The notes below the pieces were generated by a model. The model did no database searches. It was given only the letters and a program-made list of their open reading frames with translations, and was not told where the DNA came from. From Chloroflexota bacterium (GTDB taxonomy: Bacteria > Chloroflexota > Dehalococcoidia > Lucifugimonadales > Lucifugimonadaceae): a DNA stretch of 38,135 nt. This document shows, one piece after another, positions 28,186 to 36,922 of this stretch. A program made the translations under genes and the position numbers. Location of the stretch: contig JABHBJ010000037.1 in NCBI GenBank assembly GCA_018673955.1, forward strand, positions 1-38,135. Reading direction: 5' to 3'. How positions within the stretch are numbered: position 1 is the stretch's first letter; each line of letters opens with the position of its first letter.

Positions 28186-29268
28186 CTAGGCTTCGTCGCT
28201 ACTATTGGAATCGTTGTTGCCGATTCGTGTCGATTTGCCCGGAGCACACAGCGTGTACAAAACCGCCATGCGAACCGCCACACCGTTGCGCACCTGTTCC
28301 TCGACAACGCTCTGTCCGCCGTGAGCAACCTCGCTCGAAATCTCGACACCCTCGTTCATCGGACCCGGATGCATCAACAGCGCACCATCGTTCGCCAGCG
28401 CCATTCGCTTTGCGTTGATGCCCCATCGATCGGAGTACTCTCGCAAGCTAGGCAAGTGACCCGCATCCTGTCGTTCCTGCTGAATTCGAAGCGCCATAAC
28501 GACGTCCGCTGAATCGACCGCTTCATCGACGTTTCGAGCCAGCTTCAAGCCACCGAATCCGGTCTCATCGCCAAGCGTCGAGCCCAAATTCCATTCGTCG
28601 GGTATCAGCGTGTTGGGACACGAAACCGTCACTTCAGCGCCCATCTTCTGGAACGCTAAGATGTTCGATCGTGCCACCCTGCTGTAGAGGACATCACCAA
28701 CGATTGCGATCTTCTTACCGGTCATGTCGCCAATGTGGTTTCGAACAGTAAACAGATCCAACAAAGACTGAGTCGGGTGAGCGTGTGTGCCATCGCCAGC
28801 GTTCACAACCGAAGCGTCGGTGTGGTTCGATATGAAATACGGCGCACCCGAATGCGGATGCCTCACAACCAGAGCGTCGATCTGCATAGCCTGTAGCGTT
28901 TTCACAGTATTGAGCAGCGATTCGCCCTTGCTCACACTGCTCGCCGAAGCGGTGACGTTGATTACGTCGGCGCCAAGAATCTTGCCTGCCTGCTCGAACG
29001 AGACGCGCGTGCGCGTGGAGTTCTCGAAGAACATCGTGATGATCGTTTTTCCACGAAGTGCAGGAGTCTTTCGGTTGTCCCGACCCGCTATTTCGAGCAT
29101 GCCTTCGGCACTATCGAGTAGCTCGTTGATCTCCGCAGCCGAAAGATCGTCCAGATCAAGTAAATGATGACGAGGAGCTACAACAGTTTCGCCTGAAACG
29201 CCGCTAGCGATAACCGCTTCTGAATCGTCTGCGGGGTTGTTTCCGACCGTTGTCGTTGGGTTTGTCAT
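28186..29268 (-). CDS. pyrB: aspartate carbamoyltransferase catalytic subunit
   Basis: 360 residues with an N-terminal extension of about 33. The carbamoyl-phosphate site is FENSTRTRVSFE (STRTR at 84-88), then the loop SASSVSKGES; GDGTHAHPTQSLLDLFT and MHPGPMNEGVEI complete the active site. It condenses carbamoyl phosphate and aspartate, the committed step. No pyrI regulatory subunit gene is nearby, so control is expected at expression (PyrR). The start ATG shares one base with the pyrR stop (TAATG). Confidence 0.97.
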   Translation of the reverse strand: MTNPTTTVGNNPADDSEAVIASGVSGETVVAPRHHLLDLDDLSAAEINELLDSAEGMLEIAGRDNRKTPALRGKTIITMFFENSTRTRVSFEQAGKILGADVINVTASASSVSKGESLLNTVKTLQAMQIDALVVRHPHSGAPYFISNHTDASVVNAGDGTHAHPTQSLLDLFTVRNHIGDMTGKKIAIVGDVLYSRVARSNILAFQKMGAEVTVSCPNTLIPDEWNLGSTLGDETGFGGLKLARNVDEAVDSADVVMALRIQQERQDAGHLPSLREYSDRWGINAKRMALANDGALLMHPGPMNEGVEISSEVAHGGQSVVEEQVRNGVAVRMAVLYTLCAPGKSTRIGNNDSNSSDEA

Positions 29269-29810
29269 TAGCCTTCACGTCCCAGTACAACGGCATCATC
29301 GCCGTCAATTTCCGTGATTCGAACCTGAACGCGCTCACCGCGGGCAGTGGGAATGTTTTTACCTATGAAATCTGGCCTGATCGGCAATTCTCGGTGACCT
29401 CGATCTACCAACACCGCCAGCTGAATTCGACTCGCCCGACCGAAGTCGAGAAGTGCTTCCATGGCGGCTCGAATCGTGCGGCCTGTGTAGAGAACGTCGT
29501 CGACGATCACTACCGGCTTGCCGTCGACGCCTTCAAGGATGTCCGATGGCATCAAGGGCTGCCCTGAAGCAATCTGGGGATCATCTCGCCACAATCGAGG
29601 GTCAAGCGTGCCAACAACTGGCCTAAAGCCTTCGATGCGTTCGATGCTGTCGGCGAGACGCTTTGCGATGTGAACGCCACGGGTCTGAAGTCCAACTAAT
29701 ACAAGATCGGAGGAAGCACGATTTTGTTCGAGTATCTCGTGAGAAATCCTCGTCGTCGCCCTTCTAATATCGTCCTGCGTAAGCAGAACTCTCTCGATCT
29801 CGTTCGTCAC
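29268..29810 (-). CDS. pyrR: bifunctional pyr operon regulator / uracil phosphoribosyltransferase PyrR
   Basis: 180 residues. The PRPP loop VVIVDDVLYTGRT is at 100-112. LVLVGLQTRGVHIAKRLA near the N-terminus and RDD after TLDPRLW match PyrR; many homologues have TLDITLYRDD. PyrR binds pyr mRNA when UMP is high and promotes termination; it also has uracil phosphoribosyltransferase activity. The gene starts with GTG behind GGAG. It is first in the operon and directly downstream of a PyrR-type attenuator, so it probably regulates itself. Confidence 0.96.
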   Translation of the reverse strand: MTNEIERVLLTQDDIRRATTRISHEILEQNRASSDLVLVGLQTRGVHIAKRLADSIERIEGFRPVVGTLDPRLWRDDPQIASGQPLMPSDILEGVDGKPVVIVDDVLYTGRTIRAAMEALLDFGRASRIQLAVLVDRGHRELPIRPDFIGKNIPTARGERVQVRITEIDGDDAVVLGREG

Positions 29811-29844
29811 ATGCTCTCCGTAGTCAACGTGAGCCTGGATGATT

Positions 29845-29875
29845 CTCCCCCGGATCGGGGGAGTTAGAGGGGGAG
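29845..29875. repeat. REP-like palindrome in the pyr leader
   Basis: CTCCCCC (29845-29851) pairs with GGGGGAG (29857-29863), followed by TTAGAGGGGGAG. The tail GGAGTTAGAGGG is shared with the palindrome at 6431-6478. It lies between the attenuator terminator and the pyrR start, inside the transcript. Confidence 0.55.
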
Positions 29876-29919
29876 AACAGTCCCAAGTGCGAAAGCACGC
29901 CCGGACTAATCACGCCCAC

Positions 29920-29947
29920 AAAAAAATCCTTGCCTGCTGACAAGGAT
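29920..29947 (-). terminator. attenuator terminator of the pyr operon
   Basis: On the minus strand ATCCTTG (29947-29941) pairs with CAAGGAT (29932-29926) and runs into a T7 tract (29926-29920), about 110 bases before pyrR. The 5' arm can instead pair with the upstream leader, so termination is expected to be conditional. Confidence 0.85.
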
Positions 29948-30024
29948 CGAAGCCGCGCTGTGCGTGACATGTGTGCGTAGAAACCCGTGCAGCATCGTGC
30001 AAGCAGAGGCATTCTAAGCGGATT

Positions 30025-30055
30025 CCCTTGCCAGCCTCACTGGACTGGATTTAAA
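30025..30055 (-). promoter_or_regulatory. PyrR-binding loop and antiterminator of the pyr operon leader
   Basis: Read on the minus strand, the leader contains TTTAAATCCAGTCCAGTGAG followed by GCTGGCAAGG. This matches the known PyrR RNA target (TTTAA, then GTCCAGAGAGGCT, then AAGG), with one changed base in the GTCCAGAGAGG core. The segment GCUGGCAAGG (30035-30026) is complementary, with one G-U pair, to CCUUGUCAGC (29945-29936), which includes the 5' arm of the terminator. Antiterminator and terminator are therefore mutually exclusive. Predicted effect: PyrR-UMP holds the upstream hairpin, the terminator forms, and the operon is off. Confidence 0.85.
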
Positions 30056-30245
30056 GGCCCACAAAATATTCTGTTCTTAACTACTAAAACTACCACCAAC
30101 CAACATTAATCACAACGTTGCGGTGGTTAACAATTCGACCTGCAACCGGATGACCGGAGTAAGGAGGTCAAAGGTGTGACCGGTAGTTAGATCAGGAGTG
30201 GGAGAAATAGTGAGAACAGGAGTTAGTCTACTTCACGTCAAACGC

Positions 30246-30275
30246 ATCATCCTGAGCCCCGTCGAAGGGTCACGC
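30246..30275 (+). repeat. dispersed TCATCCTGAG..GTCGAAG repeat
   Basis: ATCATCCTGAGCCCCGTCGA followed by AGGGTC. It resembles the left end of the 111-bp element at 17129 and a repeat type common between genes in environmental bacteria. It lies between the SprT-like gene and the pyr leader. Confidence 0.45.
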
Positions 30276-30320
30276 CCCGCCACGACAATTTCCATATCAG
30301 TCACGTCAGAACCCCATCCC

Positions 30321-30929
30321 CTACAGCATCACCCAATCGCCCGTTTCCCCACCCTCGGCGGGAGCAACTGCTCGCCATGATTGTGGGTACAATTTGAGTC
30401 CGCAAACACACCTAACCGAGCGCATACGACGTTTGCGAACGATCAATACTTTGCAGTGACCGCACTTCGATAGATAACGAATTTGCGACTGCCATTCGCC
30501 AGTAGTCACATCGACGAACCGACGTGGCTTCGCACCAATCTCGTTACACACCGATCGAAATTCACGACCGTGTGCGCTCGGTTTGTCGCCCCAGCGATCA
30601 TGAACAATAGCGTGCGCCACTTCGTGAAGTACAACCTGCCGAATATCGTTCTCGTCACCCATAGCCAACAACCGGGAAGAAATCGCAATCTGCTTACGTG
30701 ATGGCATGTACGATCCGAGTGTTCTACGCATCCGAGCTGAAACCCGAACCGGCGGCAACGAAAACCCCGGCTGATGCTGATCGAAAGTCGCCTGAATCAA
30801 CAAGTCGACAGCCTCGGCAGTCGGCTTACCCACGGGTTTCTGCCCCAAATCAAACGCCATCTGACGCGACTCAGCGTCCGAGACAAGTCCAGATCCACCC
30901 GGGGCCAGCGTCACCTGCGCAAGCTGCAC
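30321..30929 (-). CDS. SprT-like zinc metalloprotease domain protein
   Basis: About 202 residues. VVLHEVAHAIVHDRWG (99-114) holds the H-E-x-x-H motif (H102, E103, H106), and H120 in AHGREFRSVC is the probable third ligand, as in SprT/Spartan domains. A C-terminal zinc ribbon uses C156, C159, C174 and C176 (KCGHCK and RCVCG). Spartan relatives degrade DNA-protein crosslinks; bacterial SprT-like proteins are poorly characterised, so the substrate is open. The start is uncertain: the GTG at 30929 is used, no ATG lies upstream in frame nearby, and the first 20 residues may be non-native. It lies upstream of the pyr promoter on the same strand. Confidence 0.82.
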   Translation of the reverse strand: MQLAQVTLAPGGSGLVSDAESRQMAFDLGQKPVGKPTAEAVDLLIQATFDQHQPGFSLPPVRVSARMRRTLGSYMPSRKQIAISSRLLAMGDENDIRQVVLHEVAHAIVHDRWGDKPSAHGREFRSVCNEIGAKPRRFVDVTTGEWQSQIRYLSKCGHCKVLIVRKRRMRSVRCVCGLKLYPQSWRAVAPAEGGETGDWVML

Positions 30930-31094
30930 CGCCTGATCGACAACGCGCCGTATGTTTGTTCTAAACGAAAAAGAAATTGAAGTCGCCCCAAAGCAACCGA
31001 CGAAAATTTAGCTAACCGCGAGTATCCAGATTTCCCGCGCAAAATCGCGGCTTTCCATCACCAAATTCCTAAAGTCAGCTCTCAAGCGAGAAAC

Positions 31095-31127
31095 AAAAAA
31101 AGAGCCACCAGCAACGAGCCCGACTCT
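31095..31127 (-). terminator. probable terminator of the malic enzyme/FAD oxidoreductase transcript
   Basis: On the minus strand AGAGTC (31127-31122), which starts inside the stop codon, pairs with GGCTCT (31106-31101) with one wobble. The loop is imperfect, and a T7 tract follows (31101-31095). Confidence 0.6.
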
Positions 31128-32226
31128 AAGCGAACCTACCCAACGAAAATGCACTCACGTCGACCGGCGAATTCCCACCGGTCGCCAAAGCCGCGATAGC
31201 GATACCCATGGCAGGTCCAAGCGCAATTCCCTGCCGACCGCCACCCGTCGATACCACCAGACCCTCAATACCAACCGATCCGTCGATAATCGGCATCTTG
31301 TCGGGCGTCACCGGACGCAAACACGCCGTCTGCTGCACAAGCTCGGCATCTTCCAAATAAGGCAGCATCGACACGGCCGAAGCGATAATCCGATCCCGAG
31401 CATCGTCTGTAGTTCGATCGTCGAAACCGACTTCTTCTTCCGTAGTCCCAATCCACGTCAGACCATCGGACTTCGTCGTCGCGTAGTCGTGATCCCACCA
31501 CAGCGAAAGTTTTATGGGAGGCGACGGCGCATCAAGACGAATTATCTGACCTCGCAATGGCGACACCGGAACCTCAACGCCAAGTGCGCCGAGCAATCCA
31601 CCGCTCCAAGGACCAGCAGCAGCGAGCACGACGTCTGCTTCAAATACGCCACCCTCTGTAACAACGCCGGTCACCCGATTGCCAGCTACAGAAATCTCCG
31701 AAACTTCTCGATTCACCATCTGTGCGCCACGACTTTCAGCCGCTTGCCAAAGAGAAAGAGTCAGCTTGTAAGGATCGAGTTCGAACGCTTCGCCGATGTA
31801 CAGTCCACCGATAACGTCGTTAGAAATACGCGCATCGATGTGACTAAGCTCGCCCAATCCCAACCACCGCATGTCGTAGTCAAAATCGGTGGCGTGCGCC
31901 TCGTAAACCTCACGCATCTCATCCGCTTCGGCTTCATCTCGAACAAGTTTCACCGAAGGCTTGCGAACAAGATTCAGATCGCCGCCGACAACGTCGGCCA
32001 GCTCCTGCGCCAGTCCGCGATGCAAGCCAATGGAGAAGTCCGAAAACGTCTTGTACTCCGGCTCGCGAGCATTAGGAATGACGGGATTTATCCCACCGAG
32101 TGCGAATCCTGAAGCGTGCGATGCCAATGAATCTCGCTCGAACAGCGTTACTTCATGTCCATCTTTCGATAGATAGTAGGCGGCCGCACAGCCTGCTACA
32201 CCGCCCCCGATTATCGCTACCTTCAT
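31126..32226 (-). CDS. FAD-dependent oxidoreductase, D-amino acid oxidase/dehydrogenase family
   Basis: 366 residues. The N-terminal Rossmann motif is VAIIGGGVAGCAAAYYLSKD, with the ribose-binding Glu in VTLFERD. FALGGINPVIPNAREPEY, VLAAAGPWSGGLLGALGVEV and PLRGQIIRL are typical of the DAO superfamily (glycine oxidase, DadA-like). STGGGRQGIALGPAMG closes the FAD site. It should oxidise an amine or amino acid; the substrate is not evident. The frame is open 26 codons upstream into malE-type sequence, but the ATG at 32226 starts the canonical fold. It begins 13 bases after the malic enzyme gene, suggesting one transcript. Confidence 0.88.
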   Translation of the reverse strand: MKVAIIGGGVAGCAAAYYLSKDGHEVTLFERDSLASHASGFALGGINPVIPNAREPEYKTFSDFSIGLHRGLAQELADVVGGDLNLVRKPSVKLVRDEAEADEMREVYEAHATDFDYDMRWLGLGELSHIDARISNDVIGGLYIGEAFELDPYKLTLSLWQAAESRGAQMVNREVSEISVAGNRVTGVVTEGGVFEADVVLAAAGPWSGGLLGALGVEVPVSPLRGQIIRLDAPSPPIKLSLWWDHDYATTKSDGLTWIGTTEEEVGFDDRTTDDARDRIIASAVSMLPYLEDAELVQQTACLRPVTPDKMPIIDGSVGIEGLVVSTGGGRQGIALGPAMGIAIAALATGGNSPVDVSAFSLGRFA

Positions 32227-32239
32227 CGATTCCGCCCGC

Positions 32240-33697
32240 TTAGTTCTGGGTCTTGAAAGCTGCGTAAACCTCATCACCACGACGCTGTCGACGTCTCGCC
32301 ACACCAGTCTCCTGCGCCACCCGCGCCACTCCGCGAGAAACTCGCTTGGCGACGTTCTTGTCGAACACGCTCGGAATGATGAAGTCTTCAGATATGTGCG
32401 AATCTGGAATCACACCTGCGATCGCTATCGCAGCGGCGATCTTCATTTCGTCATTGATAGTCGAGGCACGAACGTCCAAAACACCTCGGAACAATCCGGG
32501 GAAGCATAGCGAGTTGTTCACCTGATTCGGGTAGTCAGTTCGACCCGTTGCCATAACTCGAACATTGTCGGGAACTTCTTCTGGCCAAATTTCAGGGTCA
32601 GGGTTTGAAAGCGCAAATACGATAGCGTCCGATGCCATCTTCGAAACCTGCTCAGGGGTCACAAGACCCGGTCCAGCGAGACCCAACAGCATGTCGGCGC
32701 CAACCATGCCCTCAGCAAGCGTTCCGGTCGAGTTATCGGGGTTCGTGTTGTCGGCAAACCACTGTTTCATCGTGTTATCACCGTAGTCTCGACCTCGATC
32801 TAGTGCACCCTGACGGTCATATCCAATAATTTTCGTCACGCCGTAACTCTGAAGAATCTTTGTGCAAGCTGTTCCCGCCGCACCAACTCCAGCAACAACT
32901 ACCTTGAGGTCGCTCGGCTTCTTATCGACGATCTTCAATGCATTAATCAGACCAGCCAGAACAACCACGGCGGTGCCGTGCTGATCGTCGTGGAACACAG
33001 GAATATCTAGCTCAGTTCGCAGTCGGTCTTCGATCTCGAAGCAGCGAGGAGCACTGATGTCTTCAAGGTTGATACCGCCGAATCCCGGAGCCATTGCCCT
33101 CACAAATCGGATGATTTCTTCGGTGTCGTTCGTGTCGAGCACAACTGGCCATGCATCGACTCCGCCGAACTCTTTGAACAACAACGCCTTGCCTTCCATC
33201 ACTGGAAGCGAGGCTGCAGCACCGATGTCGCCAAGCCCAAGCACTGCCGATCCGTCAGAAACGACAGCTATCGTGTTTCCCTTGCCTGTCAGCGCCCAAA
33301 CTGCGTCGGGGTCTTCGTGGATAGCCATACAGACCCGGCCAACGCCCGGCGTGTACGCCTTCGACATATCATCACGAGTAGTAACTGGCACTCGAGAACT
33401 CATCTCGATCTTGCCACCGACGTGAAGCAAGAATGTCTGATCGGAAACACTGCGAACTTTCACATTCTCCACTGCCTTGATCGCATCAACTACCTCGATC
33501 GCGTGATCGTGACCTGATGTGTTAACAGTGAAGTCTCGAACCATCGCGCCTTTCGACGTCTGAACTACATCGACACCCATAGCGCTGCCACCGGCGTCTC
33601 CGATGGCCGAAGTGATCTTACCCAGCATCCCCGGTTCATTCGGATACTCAGATCGAACCGTGATGCTGTACGCAACGCCCGGTGTTCGTGCTGGCAT
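32240..33697 (-). CDS. NAD-dependent malic enzyme with N-terminal ACT domain
   Basis: 485 residues. Residues about 9-85 form an ACT domain (YSITVRSEYPNEPGMLGKIT, then FTVNTSGHDHAIEVVDAI). The malic enzyme core follows: SKAYTPGVGRVCMAI with the catalytic Tyr, DIGAAASLPVMEGKALLFKE with the catalytic Lys, and metal ligands in FEIEDRLR and FHDDQHGTA. The dinucleotide fold is VVVAGVGAAGTACTKILQ, with an Asp after the second strand (GYDRQG) that favours NAD. It converts malate to pyruvate and CO2; the ACT domain suggests amino acid control. GGAG is nine bases before the ATG. Confidence 0.95.
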   Translation of the reverse strand: MPARTPGVAYSITVRSEYPNEPGMLGKITSAIGDAGGSAMGVDVVQTSKGAMVRDFTVNTSGHDHAIEVVDAIKAVENVKVRSVSDQTFLLHVGGKIEMSSRVPVTTRDDMSKAYTPGVGRVCMAIHEDPDAVWALTGKGNTIAVVSDGSAVLGLGDIGAAASLPVMEGKALLFKEFGGVDAWPVVLDTNDTEEIIRFVRAMAPGFGGINLEDISAPRCFEIEDRLRTELDIPVFHDDQHGTAVVVLAGLINALKIVDKKPSDLKVVVAGVGAAGTACTKILQSYGVTKIIGYDRQGALDRGRDYGDNTMKQWFADNTNPDNSTGTLAEGMVGADMLLGLAGPGLVTPEQVSKMASDAIVFALSNPDPEIWPEEVPDNVRVMATGRTDYPNQVNNSLCFPGLFRGVLDVRASTINDEMKIAAAIAIAGVIPDSHISEDFIIPSVFDKNVAKRVSRGVARVAQETGVARRRQRRGDEVYAAFKTQN

Positions 33698-33976
33698 TTT
33701 TTGTCACTCCAGATAACTATTCAGACCCTGCAAACAGTGCGCGATATTGCCTGAATTAATAACGTCGAATCTTAATTGAATTTACGATCATTTAGAGGAT
33801 GTTCAGATTGCAGACCAAGTCTATCACCGCGCTACCTTCAATCACTTAGTGGCGATGCGGCAATAATCAGCAATCTGATGAGCAACATCCAAATCACCCC
33901 TTAGAAAAACCCTCGAACACCCCACTATTACGGTATTCTAGGTTCTGTTAAATTCGATATATGTACGGAGTAAACG

Positions 33977-34759
33977 ATGGCTGATACGTCCCGCCCAACG
34001 ATTAAAGGGCGATTTACAACCTGTGAACTTGTGAAGCGTGAAGAACTTACCTCAGATCTGATTAAATTCTGGATCAAACCTGCGCAGGAATACACGTTCA
34101 AGCCAGGTCAGTACTGCACTATCGGTGTCGATGGCATCGAACGTCCTTATTCAATCTCGTCATCCCCTGACGAAGAGAACATCGAACTGTTCATCGAGGT
34201 TGTACCTGTCGAACATGGTGGTCACCTAACCCCGCTTCTGGATCACCAGAAGGTCGGTACAGAAATGACTCTCCGCCCGCGAGCAAAGGGAATCTTCGTT
34301 CTGCAACCGCAGTACAAGCACCACATCTTCGTCGGCACGGTAACCGGAGTCGTCCCCTATATCTCAATGCTTCGAAAGTTCCTGAACGACCCTGCATGGC
34401 CTGAACCTGCCGACGGCGTCGCTCGTGAGGACTACAAATTCCACGTCCTTGAAGGCGCAAGCTATGACGATGAATTCGGTTACGACGAAGAATTGAATGA
34501 ACTTGCTGCAAAGCACGATTTCATCCACTTTTACCCTTCCGTTTCACGTCCAAATGAGGAACGAAACGCCAACTGGACCGGCGCAAAGGGTCGAATCAAC
34601 CTGCTAATTGAGGACTACCTCGAGAAGCTCGGTGTTGATCCGAAAGAAACCTGCGTCTACGCATGTGGGCACCCTCAGATGATCGAAGACGTTGGCGCCC
34701 GCATGGAGTCAACTGACTACAACTTCATCGAAGAACGATTCTGGAAGGAAGACGAATAA
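33977..34759 (+). CDS. ferredoxin/flavodoxin-NADP+ reductase family protein
   Basis: 260-residue single-domain flavoprotein of the FNR/FPR type. FKPGQYCTIGVDGIERPYSI (41-60) contains the FAD motif R-x-Y-S, followed by SSSPDEENIELFIEVV. FVGTVTGVVPYISMLRKFL is the NADP-binding start, and YACGHPQMIEDVGARM followed by the aromatic end IEERFWKEDE matches bacterial FPR proteins. It shuttles electrons between NADPH and ferredoxin or flavodoxin. GGAG six bases before the ATG fixes the start. garR follows 52 bases later on the same strand. Confidence 0.9.
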   Translation: MADTSRPTIKGRFTTCELVKREELTSDLIKFWIKPAQEYTFKPGQYCTIGVDGIERPYSISSSPDEENIELFIEVVPVEHGGHLTPLLDHQKVGTEMTLRPRAKGIFVLQPQYKHHIFVGTVTGVVPYISMLRKFLNDPAWPEPADGVAREDYKFHVLEGASYDDEFGYDEELNELAAKHDFIHFYPSVSRPNEERNANWTGAKGRINLLIEDYLEKLGVDPKETCVYACGHPQMIEDVGARMESTDYNFIEERFWKEDE

Positions 34760-34811
34760 ACCGTCTTCAGCCCGCCTCGCACCTCAACACGCATCTAAAG
34801 GAACCTCAGAA

Positions 34812-35705
34812 ATGGCAGAACGAATCGGATTCGTCGGACTCGGAATCATGGGCAAGCCCATGGCAAAGAACCTCGTCACAGCCGGATACGACGTAACCGT
34901 CTACAACCGATCAGCAGCAGCAGTCGACGAACTCGTAAGCGCTGGCGCAGCAGCGGGCACATCGTCTGCAGATGTCGCATCGAAATCCGACATCATCGTT
35001 CTGATGGTTCCAGACTCACCCGATTCTGAAGCCGTAGTTCTTGGCGAAGCCGGTCTACTTGAAGGCGCCTCTGCTGGCGATCTGATCATCGACATGTCAT
35101 CGATCGAGCCAGGCGTTTCGCAACGCATTCACGATGCATGTGCAGAAAAAGGTGTGAAGTTCATCGACGCTCCTGTTTCTGGTGGTGAACCAATGGCAGT
35201 GTCTGGCGATCTCGCAATCATGGTCGGCGGCGAAACCGGAAATTTCGAACGAGCACAGCCTCTATTCGAAGTCATGGGTAAGTCGGCAGTTCTCTGCGGA
35301 GGCAGCGGAGCGGGTAACACCACCAAGCTCGCCAACCAGATCATCGTTGGCGCAAACATCCACGCCCTCGCTGAAGCACTGACTCTCGCAACCAAAGCCG
35401 GTGTAAACCCTGAAACCGTGTTCAACGCAATCAAGGGCGGATTAGCCGGATCGAACGTAATGAACGCTAAGGCTCCGATGATGTTCGAGCGAAACTTCGC
35501 TCCTGGATTCCGCATCGAGCTTCACTACAAAGACATCAACAACGCCGCCAAGACTGCAAACGATTTGGGCCTGTCACTTCAAGTCACAGCCAACTTGCAA
35601 CAGGTCTTCAAGGCACTAATTGAGTGGGGCGAAGGTGGTAACGACCACTCGGGCATCCTCAGCTACATAGAGAAGCTCACAGGCGTAACCGTCACCAACA
35701 AATAA
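34812..35705 (+). CDS. garR: tartronate semialdehyde reductase (2-hydroxy-3-oxopropionate reductase)
   Basis: 297-residue beta-hydroxyacid dehydrogenase. GFVGLGIMGKPMAKNL is the NAD(P) loop, DAPVSGGEPMAVSGDLAIMV the substrate loop, and K172 in GAGNTTKLANQIIVG the catalytic Lys. AIKGGLAGSNVMNAKAPMMF, then ERNFAPGFRIELHYKDINNA, is much closer to GarR/GlxR than to 3-hydroxyisobutyrate dehydrogenase, though the latter cannot be excluded. It would reduce tartronate semialdehyde to glycerate in glyoxylate or glucarate metabolism. The frame extends 40 codons upstream into the preceding gene; the ATG at 34812 is correct, with AAGGA upstream. Confidence 0.88.
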   Translation: MAERIGFVGLGIMGKPMAKNLVTAGYDVTVYNRSAAAVDELVSAGAAAGTSSADVASKSDIIVLMVPDSPDSEAVVLGEAGLLEGASAGDLIIDMSSIEPGVSQRIHDACAEKGVKFIDAPVSGGEPMAVSGDLAIMVGGETGNFERAQPLFEVMGKSAVLCGGSGAGNTTKLANQIIVGANIHALAEALTLATKAGVNPETVFNAIKGGLAGSNVMNAKAPMMFERNFAPGFRIELHYKDINNAAKTANDLGLSLQVTANLQQVFKALIEWGEGGNDHSGILSYIEKLTGVTVTNK

Positions 35706-35750
35706 GTTTGTGACAACGGCTCTCAAAGCCAACTAACGAATCAACAGATG

Positions 35751-35770
35751 CCTCGGCAATAACGCCGGGG
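35751..35770 (+). terminator. possible transcription-end hairpin after garR
   Basis: CCTCGGC (35751-35757) pairs with GCCGGGG (35764-35770), with one G-U wobble. There is no good T tract after it, so its role is uncertain. It lies between the convergent garR and PAC2 genes. Confidence 0.35.
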
Positions 35771-35807
35771 TCTCTTACGTTAAGCGCAGTTCGTCGTACG
35801 GCAACGC

Positions 35808-36746
35808 CTACTCGCGTGGTGAATCAGATTCATCACTATCTGAACCCAGTTCACCCTCGGCTATCTCGCTCAAGAACTGCTCGATTTCTGGCGACAAGGA
35901 AACCCCGCTACTACCTGGAGCTTGCCCACCACGAACATCTAGTTCGTCGGCGTCTTCAGTATCCGACTCCCGTTCGAACCGCTCAACCATGTCCTTCAGT
36001 TGAGGATTGTCGATCATTGCCGGATTCACTTGCTCGTACTGCTTCTCGCCCATCTCCACTTCAGGAAGAATTGTGCCGAAGCCATATAGTTCGGAGAGTA
36101 TTTTGAGAATTCGCGCGCTTCCAGCAAAGTCATCATCAAGCTTCAGGTACAGCGGGAGATGAACCATCAACGAAAGCGTTTCCAGATGTAAATCAGTGAA
36201 TATTCGCTCGGATATTTGCGATGTCATAGAAGTCGGGCCCTGATACTTCGACTTACCAATCCGAACATTTCCGAAACCTGCTGGCGGTTCCCATCCTCGT
36301 GCAGAGCCAGTGACCGACAATTCCCGAGAATGCGGCACCGAGTCGTACATGCCACCAATCTGGATGTACCTGGTGATTCCCAACGCCTTGATTAGTTCGA
36401 TCACGGAGTCGTTGAAATCTTCGGCGAATGCGTGCGGCTCAAGCAGTTCCAGTAGCACCAGATCGTTCTCGCCGGGACGCCGAGCATAGCTAACCCGCGT
36501 GTTCGGCACTCGAACCGATCGAACGTCGCCAGCTAGGCGAATCTCAGGTCGATATCGGGTGAAATCATAGAACTTACTGGGTCGATCAAGCTTCCCGATT
36601 CGCTCAGACGCGTACAGCTTACCGAGTCGGCGTAGAACGATCTTCCCGACGTTGCCAACATTAATCCACGGCTTCAAAATCGCAATACAATGCGGATTCT
36701 GAAGAGGTGGATCGGGCATCTCTATTTCGAAGTCACCAATTTTCAC
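35808..36746 (-). CDS. PAC2 family (proteasome assembly chaperone-like) protein
   Basis: 312 residues. IAILKPWINVGNVGKIVLRR near the N-terminus, IKALGITRYIQIGGMYDSVP, and LSLMVHLPLYLKLDDDFAGS followed by ARILKILSELYG are typical of the PAC2/DUF75 fold found in archaea, Actinobacteria and some Chloroflexota. The C-terminus is a disordered Asp/Ser/Glu-rich tail. The family name comes from eukaryotic proteasome assembly factors; bacterial members have no established function, and I see no proteasome gene here. The start is GTG with AGGA upstream. Convergent with garR and divergent from the dehydrogenase gene. Confidence 0.85.
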   Translation of the reverse strand: MKIGDFEIEMPDPPLQNPHCIAILKPWINVGNVGKIVLRRLGKLYASERIGKLDRPSKFYDFTRYRPEIRLAGDVRSVRVPNTRVSYARRPGENDLVLLELLEPHAFAEDFNDSVIELIKALGITRYIQIGGMYDSVPHSRELSVTGSARGWEPPAGFGNVRIGKSKYQGPTSMTSQISERIFTDLHLETLSLMVHLPLYLKLDDDFAGSARILKILSELYGFGTILPEVEMGEKQYEQVNPAMIDNPQLKDMVERFERESDTEDADELDVRGGQAPGSSGVSLSPEIEQFLSEIAEGELGSDSDESDSPRE

Positions 36747-36922
36747 AATTCAAGTCCTACCCAAAGCATACCGCTAATTTTTCTTAGCCTCAAAGATGAA
36801 TCGAACCGCCGACACGGTGCTAAAATTCGCCTCGAATCCCATTGGCCGATCTCAGGCACTATCACTTCCTACTGAATCACGTAGCTCGAAAAACAAAAAC
36901 AACAGGAACCGAAAATCACCTC

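Noticed and set aside
29824-30012. 62-codon open frame in the pyr leader, considered as a leader peptide
   Set aside because: It has no ribosome binding site and runs through the attenuator terminator and the REP palindrome; the RNA signals explain the region better.
31489-32112. 207-codon open frame on the plus strand
   Set aside because: It is the complement of the FAD oxidoreductase gene, with no recognisable domain.
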